The notes under the pieces are model-generated. The model saw nothing but the letters and a program-made list of their open reading frames with translations. It was not told the DNA's origin and did not search any database. From Melioribacter sp051488665 (lineage in GTDB: Bacteria > Bacteroidota > Ignavibacteria > Ignavibacteriales > Melioribacteraceae): 64,000 bases of DNA. The position numbers and the translations under genes are program-made. This document shows, piece by piece, positions 1-7,616 of this stretch; the stretch's first letter is position 1; every line of letters starts with the position of its first letter. The DNA lies in NCBI RefSeq assembly GCF_051488665.1, contig NZ_JBPSEG010000013.1:1-64000 (forward strand), read 5' to 3'.

Positions 1-60
1 TTATTAGTATCATTTTTTTAGTTTGCAGCCCGATAATAATTAAATTTTTTAGGAGTTAAT

Positions 61-348
61 ATGAATTACCTGGACGAATTAAAGAACTCGAAAATCATAT
101 TTTTGAATTTTATGAAAGGCAAATATCCGATCGAAGAAAAATCGAATCTGTTCCTCAGAGACCTGCAATACGCAATAAAAGCTTACTTCGAAACTAAAGG
201 AAAGAAATTATCTTTCACCGAATCCGAAAAATTAGCCTACGACTTTGCGGATTATCTTGTCGGCGAAAATATTTTGAAAAAAATTTCCAATAACGCCTGG
301 TTTTTGAATTTTTTGCCTTCGGAAAATGTTAATAATACAGCAGCTTGA
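61..348 (+). CDS. Small hypothetical protein
   Basis: A 95-residue protein I do not recognise. It is charged, has no signal peptide or membrane segment and looks like a small, mostly helical cytosolic protein. The start is well supported: an AGGAG lies at 51-55, five bases before the ATG. It ends 20 bases before the Fe-S carrier gene and is probably co-transcribed with it and the superoxide dismutase. A role in Fe-S or redox metabolism is suggested only by that neighbourhood. Confidence 0.7.
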   Translation: MNYLDELKNSKIIFLNFMKGKYPIEEKSNLFLRDLQYAIKAYFETKGKKLSFTESEKLAYDFADYLVGENILKKISNNAWFLNFLPSENVNNTAA

Positions 349-368
349 ATTTAGAAAGGGTTTTTAAA

Positions 369-722
369 ATGACAACAGAAACTAATATAAAGTCGGAAAT
401 AGACATAACCGAAAAAGCCGTCAACGAAGTCAACAGAATTAAAAAAGAAAATAACATACCCGAAACTCACGGTTTGAGAGTTGGAGTAAAAGGAGGCGGC
501 TGTTCCGGATTAACATATCAATTAGGATTCGACGCCGAACCGAAAGAAGGCGATACAGTGATCGAAAAAGACGGCTTGAAATTATTCGTAGACGGCAAAA
601 GCCTCTTTTACTTGAGCGGCACTGTTCTCGATTTCAGCGACGGATTAAACGGCAGAGGTTTTGTTTTCAATAATCCGAATGCAAAGAAAACCTGCGGCTG
701 CGGAGAATCGTTCGGAGTTTGA
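369..722 (+). CDS. A-type iron-sulfur carrier (HesB/IscA/ErpA family)
   Basis: A 117-residue A-type carrier that accepts or delivers Fe-S clusters to apoproteins in the cytosol. The three conserved cysteines are present: Cys45 in GGGCSGLTY, and Cys109 and Cys111 in the C-terminal TCGCGESF motif. The length matches the family. I chose the ATG at 369 over an in-frame start at 345 because AGAAAGGG at 353-360 is well placed for it and family members start there. The stop is one base before the first start of the SOD gene, so translation is probably coupled. Which subfamily (IscA, ErpA or SufA) cannot be told from this alone. Confidence 0.93.
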   Translation: MTTETNIKSEIDITEKAVNEVNRIKKENNIPETHGLRVGVKGGGCSGLTYQLGFDAEPKEGDTVIEKDGLKLFVDGKSLFYLSGTVLDFSDGLNGRGFVFNNPNAKKTCGCGESFGV

Positions 723-723
723 T

Positions 724-1449
724 ATGGAAAGACGTAATTTCTTAAAGAGTGCAGGACTTCTATTTCTCTCCCCTGTCATTATTAAATCGGAAAATTTTAC
801 GAATAAATTAAATTCATTCAATAATAGGAGTAATAATAAAATGAGTAAATTCGAATTACCGGCATTGCCGTACGCCTTCGACGCATTGGAACCTTATATA
901 GACGCGCGTACAATGGAAATACATCACGACAAACATCATGCAGGATACGTAAATAATCTTAACAAAGCCGTAGAAGGCACGGAATACGAAGGCAAATCCC
1001 TTGAAGAATTATTCAAGACAGTTTCAAAACTTCCCGTTGCAATTCGCAATAACGGGGGCGGACATTACAATCATACGCTCTTCTGGCAAATTATGGGTCC
1101 CAACAAAGGCGGCGAGCCTTCGGGAGCTTTGGCAGATGCAATCAACGGAACTTTCGGCTCGTTCGAAAAATTCAAAGAAACATTCAACAACGCGGCAGCT
1201 ACGCGTTTCGGATCCGGCTGGGCATGGTTAGTATTGAGCAACGGCAAACTCGTCGTTACTTCGACGCCCAATCAGGACAATCCTTTAATGGACGTATCGG
1301 AAGTACAGGGATTCCCGATCATGGGCTTGGATGTGTGGGAACACGCATATTATCTGAAATATCAGAACCGCAGACCCGAATACATTACAAACTGGTGGAA
1401 TGTAGTTAACTGGGACGAAGTGGCAAAGAGATTCGATTCGGTAAAATAA
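724..1449 (+). CDS. sodA: Superoxide dismutase, Mn type, with possible Tat-exported long form
   Basis: Converts superoxide to peroxide and oxygen. From the internal ATG at 841 the protein is 202 residues and collinear with Fe/Mn SODs, with metal-site motifs MEIHHDKHH, HYNHTLFW and DVWEHAYY. GGGH before the second ligand and NQDNP later are typical of Mn-preferring enzymes. A longer form (241 residues) starts at 724 with MERRNFLKSAGLLFL, a twin-arginine-like leader with a hydrophobic stretch. Both starts have a ribosome site: GGAG at 714-717 for 724, AGGAG at 826-830 for 841. The long form would be exported and the short form cytosolic. A hairpin terminator follows. Confidence 0.93.
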   Translation: MERRNFLKSAGLLFLSPVIIKSENFTNKLNSFNNRSNNKMSKFELPALPYAFDALEPYIDARTMEIHHDKHHAGYVNNLNKAVEGTEYEGKSLEELFKTVSKLPVAIRNNGGGHYNHTLFWQIMGPNKGGEPSGALADAINGTFGSFEKFKETFNNAAATRFGSGWAWLVLSNGKLVVTSTPNQDNPLMDVSEVQGFPIMGLDVWEHAYYLKYQNRRPEYITNWWNVVNWDEVAKRFDSVK

Positions 1450-1470
1450 ATGCGGTTAGCCTTTTAATAA

Positions 1471-1506
1471 AAGGTCATCTCTTTAACAGGGATGACCTTT
1501 TTTTTA
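1471..1506 (+). terminator. Rho-independent terminator after sodA
   Basis: Perfect 9-bp inverted repeat AAGGTCATC / GATGACCTT (1471-1479 and 1491-1499) with an 11-base loop, followed by a run of T. It lies between convergent sodA and atpC. It is strongest for the + strand, but the A-rich left flank could also let it serve atpC. Confidence 0.85.
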
Positions 1507-1905
1507 TAAACTTCCGGTAAATTTTAGTCTGTTAATGGCGCGAGCCAGAGCGGCTTCGGCTCGAGGAATGTCGATATCTTTGGAATGGCTGCTCAATCTC
1601 TCCTTTGCCCTTTGATACGCGTTTTTAGCCCTTTCAACATCAATCTCTTCCTTCGATTCAAAACTGTCCGCCAGAATAAGCACGCGGTTATCGAGTACTT
1701 CCACAGTGCCGCCTCCGGTAGTAAATTCGGAAGTCGATTCCCCTTGTTTGATTTTAATGCGTCCTATTTCGAAGGAACTCAGAAGAGGAGCGTGATTAAA
1801 CAGAATCTGGAAGCTGCCTAACGTTCCGGGAACCGTTACGGCGTTTACTTTCCCTTTATACGCCACTTTCGAAGGCGTAATTATTTCGAGCTCGAATTCT
1901 TTCAT
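1504..1905 (-). CDS. atpC: F1Fo ATP synthase epsilon subunit
   Basis: A 133-residue epsilon subunit of the F1 central stalk, which couples rotor movement to beta-subunit catalysis and can inhibit ATP hydrolysis. The N-terminal beta-sandwich (about 1-85) has the family motifs VTVPGTLGSFQIL and HAPLLS. The C-terminal helical hairpin (about 88-133) is complete. Its start overlaps the atpD stop by four bases, so the pair is translationally coupled. The other ATP synthase genes are not in the window. Confidence 0.95.
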   Translation of the reverse strand: MKEFELEIITPSKVAYKGKVNAVTVPGTLGSFQILFNHAPLLSSFEIGRIKIKQGESTSEFTTGGGTVEVLDNRVLILADSFESKEEIDVERAKNAYQRAKERLSSHSKDIDIPRAEAALARAINRLKFTGSL

Positions 1906-3314
1906 TTTTGCAATCTTTTAGCTTTTTCAACGGCTTCTTCAATCGTACCTACATAGAGGAATGCCTGCTCGGGAAGGTCGTCGTATTTTCCTTCCAGAAT
2001 TTCTTTGAAGCTGCGGATTGTATCCTCGAGTTTAACGTATTTACCCGGCGTGCCTGTAAATTGCTCGGCAACGTGGAACGGCTGACTGAGGAATCTTTGA
2101 ATTCTTCTGGCTCGTCTTACGATAGTTTTATCTTCTTCCGATAATTCATCCATACCGAGAATATTAATTATATCCTGCAAATCTTTATACGACTGCAAAA
2201 TTTCTTTTACCTGTTGAGCTACGTTATAATGTTCCCATCCGACGATATCAGGCTGAAGAATTCTCGAAGTAGAATCGAGCGGATCGACTGCGGGATAAAT
2301 ACCGAGTTCGGCAATCTGACGGCTCAAAACCGTCGTAGCGTCGAGGTGCGAAAACGCCGTAGCGGGCGCGGGGTCGGTTAAGTCGTCTGCCGGCACATAG
2401 ATTGCCTGAACTGACGTAATAGAGCCTTTTGATGTCGAAGTAATTCTTTCCTGCAATTCGCCCATTTCAGTCGCCAGGTTCGGCTGGTATCCCACCGCCG
2501 ATGGCATACGTCCGAGCAGAGCCGAAACTTCGGAACCTGCCTGAGTAAAACGGAATATGTTATCGATAAAGAGAAGAACGTCCCTGCCTTCCTCGTCGCG
2601 GAAATATTCTGCGATTGTCAATCCTGTAAGTCCTACTCTAAGACGCGCTCCGGGAGGTTCGTTCATCTGACCGAAAATAAGAGCCGTTTTCGACAATACG
2701 CCTGATTCTTTCATTTCGAGCCAGAGGTCGTTTCCTTCGCGCGTTCTTTCGCCGACGCCTGCAAATACCGAATAACCGCCGTGCTGTTTGGCGATATTGT
2801 GAATCAATTCCTGTATAATAACTGTTTTACCAACGCCTGCGCCGCCGAACAAACCGGTTTTACCGCCTTTTGTATAAGGCTCCAAAAGGTCGATAACTTT
2901 TATACCGGTTTCGAACATTTCCTGTTTTGTGGAGAGATTTTCGAATTTCGGCGCGTGGCGGTGTATCGGATATTTTTTCTCGGATTTGATCTCGCCAAGT
3001 CCGTCGATTCCCTCGCCGATTACGTTAATCAAACGTCCAAGAGTTTCCGGTCCAACGGGAACGGCAATCGGATTGCCGGTATCGTAAGCTTTCATTCCTC
3101 TCACAAGACCGTCTGTCGTATCCATAGCGACCGTTCTTACGCGGCTTTCGCCCAAGTGCTGCTGAACCTCGACTATCAGTTCTTCTTCCTTGCCTTCCAG
3201 ATTGGTTCTGGGGATTTTAATTGCATTGTAAATTTCGGGTAAATGTCCGTCCTCAAAGTCGATATCGACGACAGGACCGATAACCTGAACGATAATTCCT
3301 TCTTTCAAAGCCAT
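1902..3314 (-). CDS. atpD: F1Fo ATP synthase beta subunit
   Basis: A 470-residue catalytic beta subunit. The P-loop GGAGVGKTV, the VLLFIDNIFRFTQAG Walker B region and the ALLGRMPSAVGYQP signature are all present, and the length is normal. It forms a two-gene atpDC unit with no atpA/atpG upstream. In Chlorobi and relatives atpDC is likewise apart from the rest of the ATP synthase genes. The 300 bases upstream are AT-rich and should hold the promoter, but no convincing -35/-10 pair could be picked. Confidence 0.97.
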   Translation of the reverse strand: MALKEGIIVQVIGPVVDIDFEDGHLPEIYNAIKIPRTNLEGKEEELIVEVQQHLGESRVRTVAMDTTDGLVRGMKAYDTGNPIAVPVGPETLGRLINVIGEGIDGLGEIKSEKKYPIHRHAPKFENLSTKQEMFETGIKVIDLLEPYTKGGKTGLFGGAGVGKTVIIQELIHNIAKQHGGYSVFAGVGERTREGNDLWLEMKESGVLSKTALIFGQMNEPPGARLRVGLTGLTIAEYFRDEEGRDVLLFIDNIFRFTQAGSEVSALLGRMPSAVGYQPNLATEMGELQERITSTSKGSITSVQAIYVPADDLTDPAPATAFSHLDATTVLSRQIAELGIYPAVDPLDSTSRILQPDIVGWEHYNVAQQVKEILQSYKDLQDIINILGMDELSEEDKTIVRRARRIQRFLSQPFHVAEQFTGTPGKYVKLEDTIRSFKEILEGKYDDLPEQAFLYVGTIEEAVEKAKRLQK

Positions 3315-3632
3315 TTTTTATCTACCTATTTTGAAAAATTTTGATGTTAAAATTAGCAAGAATCCGTCTAAATTCCAAAAATGAATCCAGGCTTAAATTA
3401 GAATAATATGTAAATAAATTATATTCGATATGGCAAACAATACTAACTGCGACTAAAAACGAATTGAATTATACCAACCATTTAATAATAAATATGCTTT
3501 CTCAAATAAAATTTTTATCCGGTTGTAACAACTGACATTAATACAGATGAATGTTTTTTCGATGTATGTTTAGATTGCTCTGGTTTCGATCATAATCCTA
3601 AATCGGTAATTCTTGATTGCATTGCCGCTGAG
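3315..3632. other. AT-rich leader upstream of atpD, no gene seen
   Basis: About 318 bases between atpD and the repeat locus. I see no ORF with coding character, no tRNA and no clear hairpin. It presumably carries the atpDC promoter. Confidence 0.5.
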
Positions 3633-3753
3633 TGTTCTGCAAGCCTTCTTTGAGGATTCCAACATAAATGTAGTTTCTTTTCAAACTCGATATGGCATAG
3701 ACGTAATACATAGGAAGGGTTTAATATTTGTACCGAAGGCCGGAGTCGAACCT
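3633..3753. repeat. Direct repeat copy 1: GIY-YIG 5' fragment plus tRNA-Leu 3' fragment
   Basis: 121 bases essentially identical to 4069-4199, except that ten bases (ATTTGTTATT in copy 2) are missing after position 3659. It holds the first codons of a GIY-YIG gene on the minus strand (ATG at 3712-3710), frameshifted by the deletion, and the last 22 or so bases of tRNA-Leu. It is a non-functional remnant of a tandem duplication whose intact copy lies 436-446 bases to the right. Confidence 0.9.
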
Positions 3754-3910
3754 GCCTACCGGCAGGCAGGCCTGCCTACCGAAAGTTGGACTTTGCTACC
3801 GAAAGGTAGACTTTGCTTACGAAAGGCGGACTTTGCTTACGAAAAGTGGACTTTACTTACGAAAGTTAGACTTTCCTACTAAAAGTTATCCTACCTATTG
3901 CAAGGTAGGC
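3754..3910. repeat. 157-bp repeat-rich insertion inside a tRNA-Leu remnant
   Basis: The tRNA-Leu remnant is split here. Its left part ends at 3753 (equivalent to 4199 in the intact gene) and its right part resumes at 3911 (equivalent to 4198), leaving a duplicated CC. The insertion begins with the inverted-repeat sequence CTGCCTACCGGCAGGCAG, continues with the 20-bp tandem array and ends in GGTAGG, the complement of CCTACC near its left end. The layout resembles a small non-autonomous palindromic element. No transposase is present. Confidence 0.65.
3781..3900. repeat. Six-unit 20-bp tandem repeat
   Basis: Six units in perfect 20-base register starting at 3781, 3801, 3821, 3841, 3861 and 3881, with consensus CGAAAGNNGGACTTTGCTTA. 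Each unit holds a small inverted repeat, AAAG and CTTT around five bases. The last unit is the most diverged. There are no spacers, so this is not CRISPR. Because 20 is not a multiple of three, any frame through it gives a cyclic peptide that should not be taken for a gene. Confidence 0.9.
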
Positions 3911-4158
3911 CGGCACGGGGTTTGAGCTATTTTCTTCAAATATTCCTTGCCGCTACCGCTTTTAAAATATTTTTCCCTTTCTCTTGCACGAGGTCTGTTT
4001 TCACATTTTTCAAGATATATCATTTCAAACGGTCGGTACGGCGCTGTTGTTCTATTTTTGCCTCTGTTGTGTTCTGCAAGCCTTCTTTGAGGATTATTTG
4101 TTATTCCAACATAAATGTAGTTTCTTTTCAAACTCGATATGGCATAGACGTAATACAT
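3895..4158 (-). CDS. Small GIY-YIG nuclease-like protein
   Basis: An 87-residue protein of the small GIY-YIG (UPF0213/COG2827-like) type. It has the paired YVY and YVG motifs in the first 18 residues, an Arg-rich helix (NNPQRRLAEHN) and the basic EREKYFKSG segment. Its physiological role is unknown. It starts 20 bases after the 3' end of tRNA-Leu on the same strand and has no good ribosome site. About the last ten residues are encoded by a tRNA-Leu remnant and the repeat array, so the native C-terminus has been replaced by whatever follows. It may be functional or decaying. Confidence 0.75.
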   Translation of the reverse strand: MYYVYAISSLKRNYIYVGITNNPQRRLAEHNRGKNRTTAPYRPFEMIYLEKCENRPRAREREKYFKSGSGKEYLKKIAQTPCRPTLQ

Positions 4159-4199
4159 AGGAAGGGTTTAATATTTGTACCGAAGGCCGGAGTCGAACC
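4069..4199. repeat. Direct repeat copy 2 (intact copy)
   Basis: 131 bases matching copy 1 at 3633-3753. It covers the 5' part of the GIY-YIG gene, the 20-base spacer and the 3' end of the intact tRNA-Leu. Identity continues at 3911-3928 for CCGGCACGGGGTTTGAGC after the inserted array, so the duplicated tRNA part is about 38 bases. Confidence 0.9.
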
Positions 4200-4263
4200 G
4201 GCACGGGGTTTGAGCCCCACTGGATTTTGAGTCCAGCGCGTCTACCAATTCCGCCACTTCGGC
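4178..4263 (-). tRNA. tRNA-Leu (anticodon CAA)
   Basis: An 86-base class II tRNA read from 4263 to 4178. The acceptor GCCGAAG pairs with CTTCGGT, with one G-T pair at the end. The anticodon stem CTGGA/TCCAG encloses the loop CTCAAAA, giving CAA. A long variable arm (GGGG-CTCAAA-CCCC) and a T stem GCCGG/CCGGC with TTCGACT follow. The discriminator is A and CCA is not encoded. The long variable arm and anticodon both indicate leucine (UUG codons). Its 3' end is duplicated upstream at 3731-3928. Confidence 0.96.
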
Positions 4264-4330
4264 ACTTTTATTTGAAATGGCTCTGCAAAATTAATCGTTA
4301 TACTAATTAGTATCAAGTCATTTTTGCAAA

Positions 4331-5053
4331 TTAATCAAATAATTGACTTAAATATTCATTCATCAACTTATTCCATCCGTCCCAGCCGTTCGGAACGTCG
4401 TTTCGTAAATCGAGACGATGCCCTATTTTTTTGAATTTGAATATCGAAGACATTTCGAGGTTTTCTCGCATCGATAAATCGCCTTCGATAACGCCGAAGA
4501 TAAATTTAATCTTTTCAATCGGATCGAGATATTTCCTGTCCGTTAAATTCGGCAGATAGTCGAACGGATTATTGAAATAGCAATCTTCGTCGTAATACCC
4601 CATAATGAATTGCTTTATATCGTAAAAGCCGTTTACGGAAATCATAGCCGAAACCAGTTCCGGACGTTTGAGCGATAAGTTAAGAGCATGATAGCCGCCG
4701 AAATCGACGCCGCCCAGAATTACCCGTTCTTTCCCGGTATCGTATTTCGTAAATTCGACAACGTCTTTGATTATCGTACTTTCGTACAAAAGATGTTTCT
4801 TTACTCTTTCCGAAGGGTGAACCGAAAAATTATACCAGCTTTCTTCGTCAATCGTATCGGGACAATAAACCTTAATTTTTCTGCTATCGATTAAACTTTC
4901 GAGAGCGGCAATCATTCCGTTATCTTTACAATCGTAAAAGCGCCCTTTTTTATGAGGGAACAAAATCACCGGTTCTCCGAATTCTCCGAAGACCAGCATT
5001 TCCAAATCTCTTTTGAGAAATTGCGAATACCATTTATGATATGTTTCTTCCAT
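4331..5053 (-). CDS. Esterase-like alpha/beta hydrolase with altered nucleophile
   Basis: A 240-residue cytosolic protein resembling the COG4947-type putative esterases (FGEFGEPVILFPHKKGRFYD near the N-terminus, then a nucleophile-elbow region). Where relatives have G-x-S-x-G, this protein reads GGVDFGGYHALNLS, so Asp occupies the nucleophile position. It may be inactive, use Asp as nucleophile as haloalkane dehalogenases do, or act as a binding protein. A ribosome site AAGGAT precedes the ATG. It is divergent from the SPOR-domain gene. Confidence 0.75.
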   Translation of the reverse strand: MEETYHKWYSQFLKRDLEMLVFGEFGEPVILFPHKKGRFYDCKDNGMIAALESLIDSRKIKVYCPDTIDEESWYNFSVHPSERVKKHLLYESTIIKDVVEFTKYDTGKERVILGGVDFGGYHALNLSLKRPELVSAMISVNGFYDIKQFIMGYYDEDCYFNNPFDYLPNLTDRKYLDPIEKIKFIFGVIEGDLSMRENLEMSSIFKFKKIGHRLDLRNDVPNGWDGWNKLMNEYLSQLFD

Positions 5054-5101
5054 CAGAAATCCTTAAATTACCATTCAAATATAATCGATAATGTCATTTA
5101 A

Positions 5102-5902
5102 ATGAAGAGACAATTTCTAATTATCTTTTTATTAACCGCAATTTCTTCCCATGGTCAATTGCTGGAAAGCAAATGGGTTAACATTCTCGATACAGACACG
5201 CAAAAAATCTATGTGGATACGACTTCTTTAAAAAAAGTATCGGACAATATTACGGTAATCTATATGGAATACTATCCCGTTTCGCACAAAATTAACGGAG
5301 TCGACGTTATATATCTGAAGACTCAAACGCTATTTGATATACCGGCAGGAAGAGGAACGATTATCGGAAGACTTTATTACGACAAACAAATGAAGCTTAT
5401 CACGGACAATAACTTAAGGAGCCTTTTGCCTTCCGACATAACATCGGTTCCGATCGACTCGAACAAGATAATGAAAAAAGTCTACGAATATTGTCTCGAC
5501 CGTCTCGGAGTTGTGCCGGATAAAGTTAAAGAAAAAGCTTCGCGATTATTTACAGGCGAGACCCTGCTTACTCCCGTCGAACCGGTTGAAACAGAAATCC
5601 GGGAATCAGCGGAAGAAAGTCCCGAAGCGCGCGAAGAGCAAGAATCAAGTGAGAGTAAAGAAAGTAAGGTCTCCAAATTCATTTTCGAATCCGGCGGGAA
5701 ATATACGGTGCAGGTGTCGGCATGGCGAAGCAAGCGGAAAGCCGAATCGGTTGCAAATAACCTCAAAAGACTCGGGCACAATGCGTTTGTAATCAAAGCC
5801 GACATACCGGGCAGGGGCGCATGGTATCGAGTGAGAATCGGCTACTTCGATTCTGTTCAAGCCGCAGAAGATTTTATAAGAAAAAATCCGAACCTTTTTT
5901 AG
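5102..5902 (+). CDS. Secreted SPOR-domain protein
   Basis: 266 residues. A signal peptide (MKRQFLIIFLLTAISSHG) is followed by a domain at about 22-130 that resembles the surface-adhesin E type (repeated W-V, yvD and iyme patterns). An acidic, low-complexity linker (about 155-195) leads to a C-terminal SPOR domain (about 198-264: GGKYTVQVSAW, ANNLKRLGH, WYRVRIGYF). SPOR domains bind denuded peptidoglycan, so the protein probably sits in the periplasm at division sites. The stop overlaps the convergent acyl-CoA synthetase stop by three bases (5900-5902 and 5899-5901). Confidence 0.85.
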   Translation: MKRQFLIIFLLTAISSHGQLLESKWVNILDTDTQKIYVDTTSLKKVSDNITVIYMEYYPVSHKINGVDVIYLKTQTLFDIPAGRGTIIGRLYYDKQMKLITDNNLRSLLPSDITSVPIDSNKIMKKVYEYCLDRLGVVPDKVKEKASRLFTGETLLTPVEPVETEIRESAEESPEAREEQESSESKESKVSKFIFESGGKYTVQVSAWRSKRKAESVANNLKRLGHNAFVIKADIPGRGAWYRVRIGYFDSVQAAEDFIRKNPNLF

Positions 5903-7614
5903 TCTTTATTTTTAAGAACCAGGAACCTTTTGATTTTTTGAGTCGTAGTCTTTTCGAATTCCTGTTCTCTGATATGAAAACGCACTATCCTCTTGAACGC
6001 GGGCAGATTCTTATTTGCTTTATCAACTTCTTCGGCAATAATTTTTTGAATCAAATCGTCGTTAATTTCGATTCCTTTTCTTTCGGAAAGTTCAATAAAC
6101 GCTTCTGCGTCGACGACTATCTGAGCCGCAATAACCTCGTCCTGTTTCGGATCTTTTTCGCCGTAGACAATCGATTCGAGAATAAACGGGCTTCGATTGA
6201 GAACGTCCTCTATTTCTTCCGGATAAACATTCTTCCCGCTTTTTGAGATAATTACATTTTTCATTCTGCCGTTAATATGCAGAAATCCGTCTTCGTCAAT
6301 AAATCCGATGTCGCCCGTTTTGAACCATCCGTCGGAAAATGCTTCGGAGGTGGCTTTTTCGTTTTTATAATAACCTATCATCACATTAGGTCCTTTTGCC
6401 CAAATTTCTCCGCAGCCGTTTTCATCGGGTGCGTTTATCTTCAATTCCACATGCGGCAGCGGAAGTCCTGCAGCGTCGTCTTTGAAATTATCGAGTCTGT
6501 TCAACGCAAGTATCGGCGAAGTTTCAGTCAGTCCGTAGCCCTGAACAAAATTGAAGCCGAATTCGCGCAACCCTTTTGCAACCATTGGATCTGGAGCGGC
6601 TCCCCCCGCGATAAAAATTCTAATTGCTCCCCCGAATTTTTCGTGAAGTTCCGAAAAAATCATCTTTTTGAATTTACTCAATCCTACGTACGAAAAGAGA
6701 TTCGACAATTTCAAAAGCGGGGGCACAATTAACGATTTTACTTTGTCTTCTTTAATGCCCTTTATTATTCTCTTGAACATTTTATCGTATAAAAGCGGAA
6801 CTCCCAATAAAATAGTTGCTTTTACTTTTTGCAGGTCGTCGACGACGGTTTTCAACGACCTTGCGTAGTGCGCCGAAGCTCCGGTATACATCGGACACAA
6901 CATTCCGCACGTGCATTCGTATGTATGATGCATCGGCAATACGGATAAAAACCTGTCTTGTTCGGTAATTAAAATCATACTCACCATATCCATCAGATTC
7001 GAAGCCAGGTTTTTCTGTGAAAGCATAACTCCTTTTGCCCTGCCGAGAGAACCGGAAGTAAAAATAATTTCCGCCATTGCGTTCGGGTCGATCCGAGGAA
7101 GTTCGCTCTCATTAGCCGGCTCGGTTTTATTTATAAGTTCCGGCATCGATAAAAAGTCTTCGTCTTCTTTTGTTTCGTCCATACAGATGAAATATTTCAG
7201 TTTTTTCAGAACATTTTTTCCTTCGGCAATTACGCTCGAATAGTTGCCCGAAAAAATAACTGCTTCGGAATCGGATTCATGCAGGATATTAAATATTTCA
7301 TTGTCGGTCAGATTTCTGTCGATTGGAACGACCACATAATTGAACGTCATACAGGTCAGATAACTGAGCGCCCATTGAACTCTGTTTTCTCCGATTACCG
7401 CCACGTGCGTTCTCTCTTTAATTCCGAGTTTCTTTAAAGCGGTGCCGAACTTTAAAATGTGCCTTTTTAAATCGGCGTATGTCAATCTCGAAATCGGGGT
7501 ATTGTTGAGGTCTTCCAATGCAAGCTTATCGGAATAAACGTTTCCGGAACGGAGTATCATTTCCTGAATCGATTCGATTTTGGGCACGTCGTACAATTTC
7601 AGCTCTTTTTTCAT
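5899..7614 (-). CDS. Long-chain acyl-CoA synthetase (AMP-forming)
   Basis: 571 residues of the ANL adenylating superfamily, activating a fatty acid to acyl-CoA via acyl-AMP. Visible motifs are the AMP/P-loop IIFTSGSLGRAKGVMLS, the YGLTETSP core, the GDIGFIDEDGFLHINGR hinge region and a C-terminal Lys in TTTQKIKRF. The order and length fit FadD/COG1022-like long-chain ligases. It starts two bases after pepD, so the two are probably one transcript. Chain-length preference cannot be read from sequence. Confidence 0.88.
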   Translation of the reverse strand: MKKELKLYDVPKIESIQEMILRSGNVYSDKLALEDLNNTPISRLTYADLKRHILKFGTALKKLGIKERTHVAVIGENRVQWALSYLTCMTFNYVVVPIDRNLTDNEIFNILHESDSEAVIFSGNYSSVIAEGKNVLKKLKYFICMDETKEDEDFLSMPELINKTEPANESELPRIDPNAMAEIIFTSGSLGRAKGVMLSQKNLASNLMDMVSMILITEQDRFLSVLPMHHTYECTCGMLCPMYTGASAHYARSLKTVVDDLQKVKATILLGVPLLYDKMFKRIIKGIKEDKVKSLIVPPLLKLSNLFSYVGLSKFKKMIFSELHEKFGGAIRIFIAGGAAPDPMVAKGLREFGFNFVQGYGLTETSPILALNRLDNFKDDAAGLPLPHVELKINAPDENGCGEIWAKGPNVMIGYYKNEKATSEAFSDGWFKTGDIGFIDEDGFLHINGRMKNVIISKSGKNVYPEEIEDVLNRSPFILESIVYGEKDPKQDEVIAAQIVVDAEAFIELSERKGIEINDDLIQKIIAEEVDKANKNLPAFKRIVRFHIREQEFEKTTTQKIKRFLVLKNKD

Positions 7615-7616
7615 TG

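Noticed and set aside
661..723. Upstream SOD start at 661
   Set aside because: It lies inside the Fe-S carrier gene in another frame, and the starts at 724 and 841 both have better ribosome sites.
3781..3900. Possible CRISPR array
   Set aside because: The 20-base units abut with no spacers and drift in sequence; no cas genes are present. It is a tandem repeat.
3731..3928. A second tRNA-Leu gene
   Set aside because: Only the 3' part is present, split by the inserted array; there is no anticodon arm or 5' acceptor strand.
3613..4230. Open reading frames on the + strand across the repeat locus
   Set aside because: Their translations are products of the 20-base repeat and of the antisense of GIY-YIG and tRNA-Leu. 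There is no ribosome site or family match.
4300..4313. 14-base palindrome ATACTAATTAGTAT upstream of tRNA-Leu
   Set aside because: It is wholly AT-rich apart from two bases and single copy here; it could be a regulator site but nothing supports it beyond symmetry.
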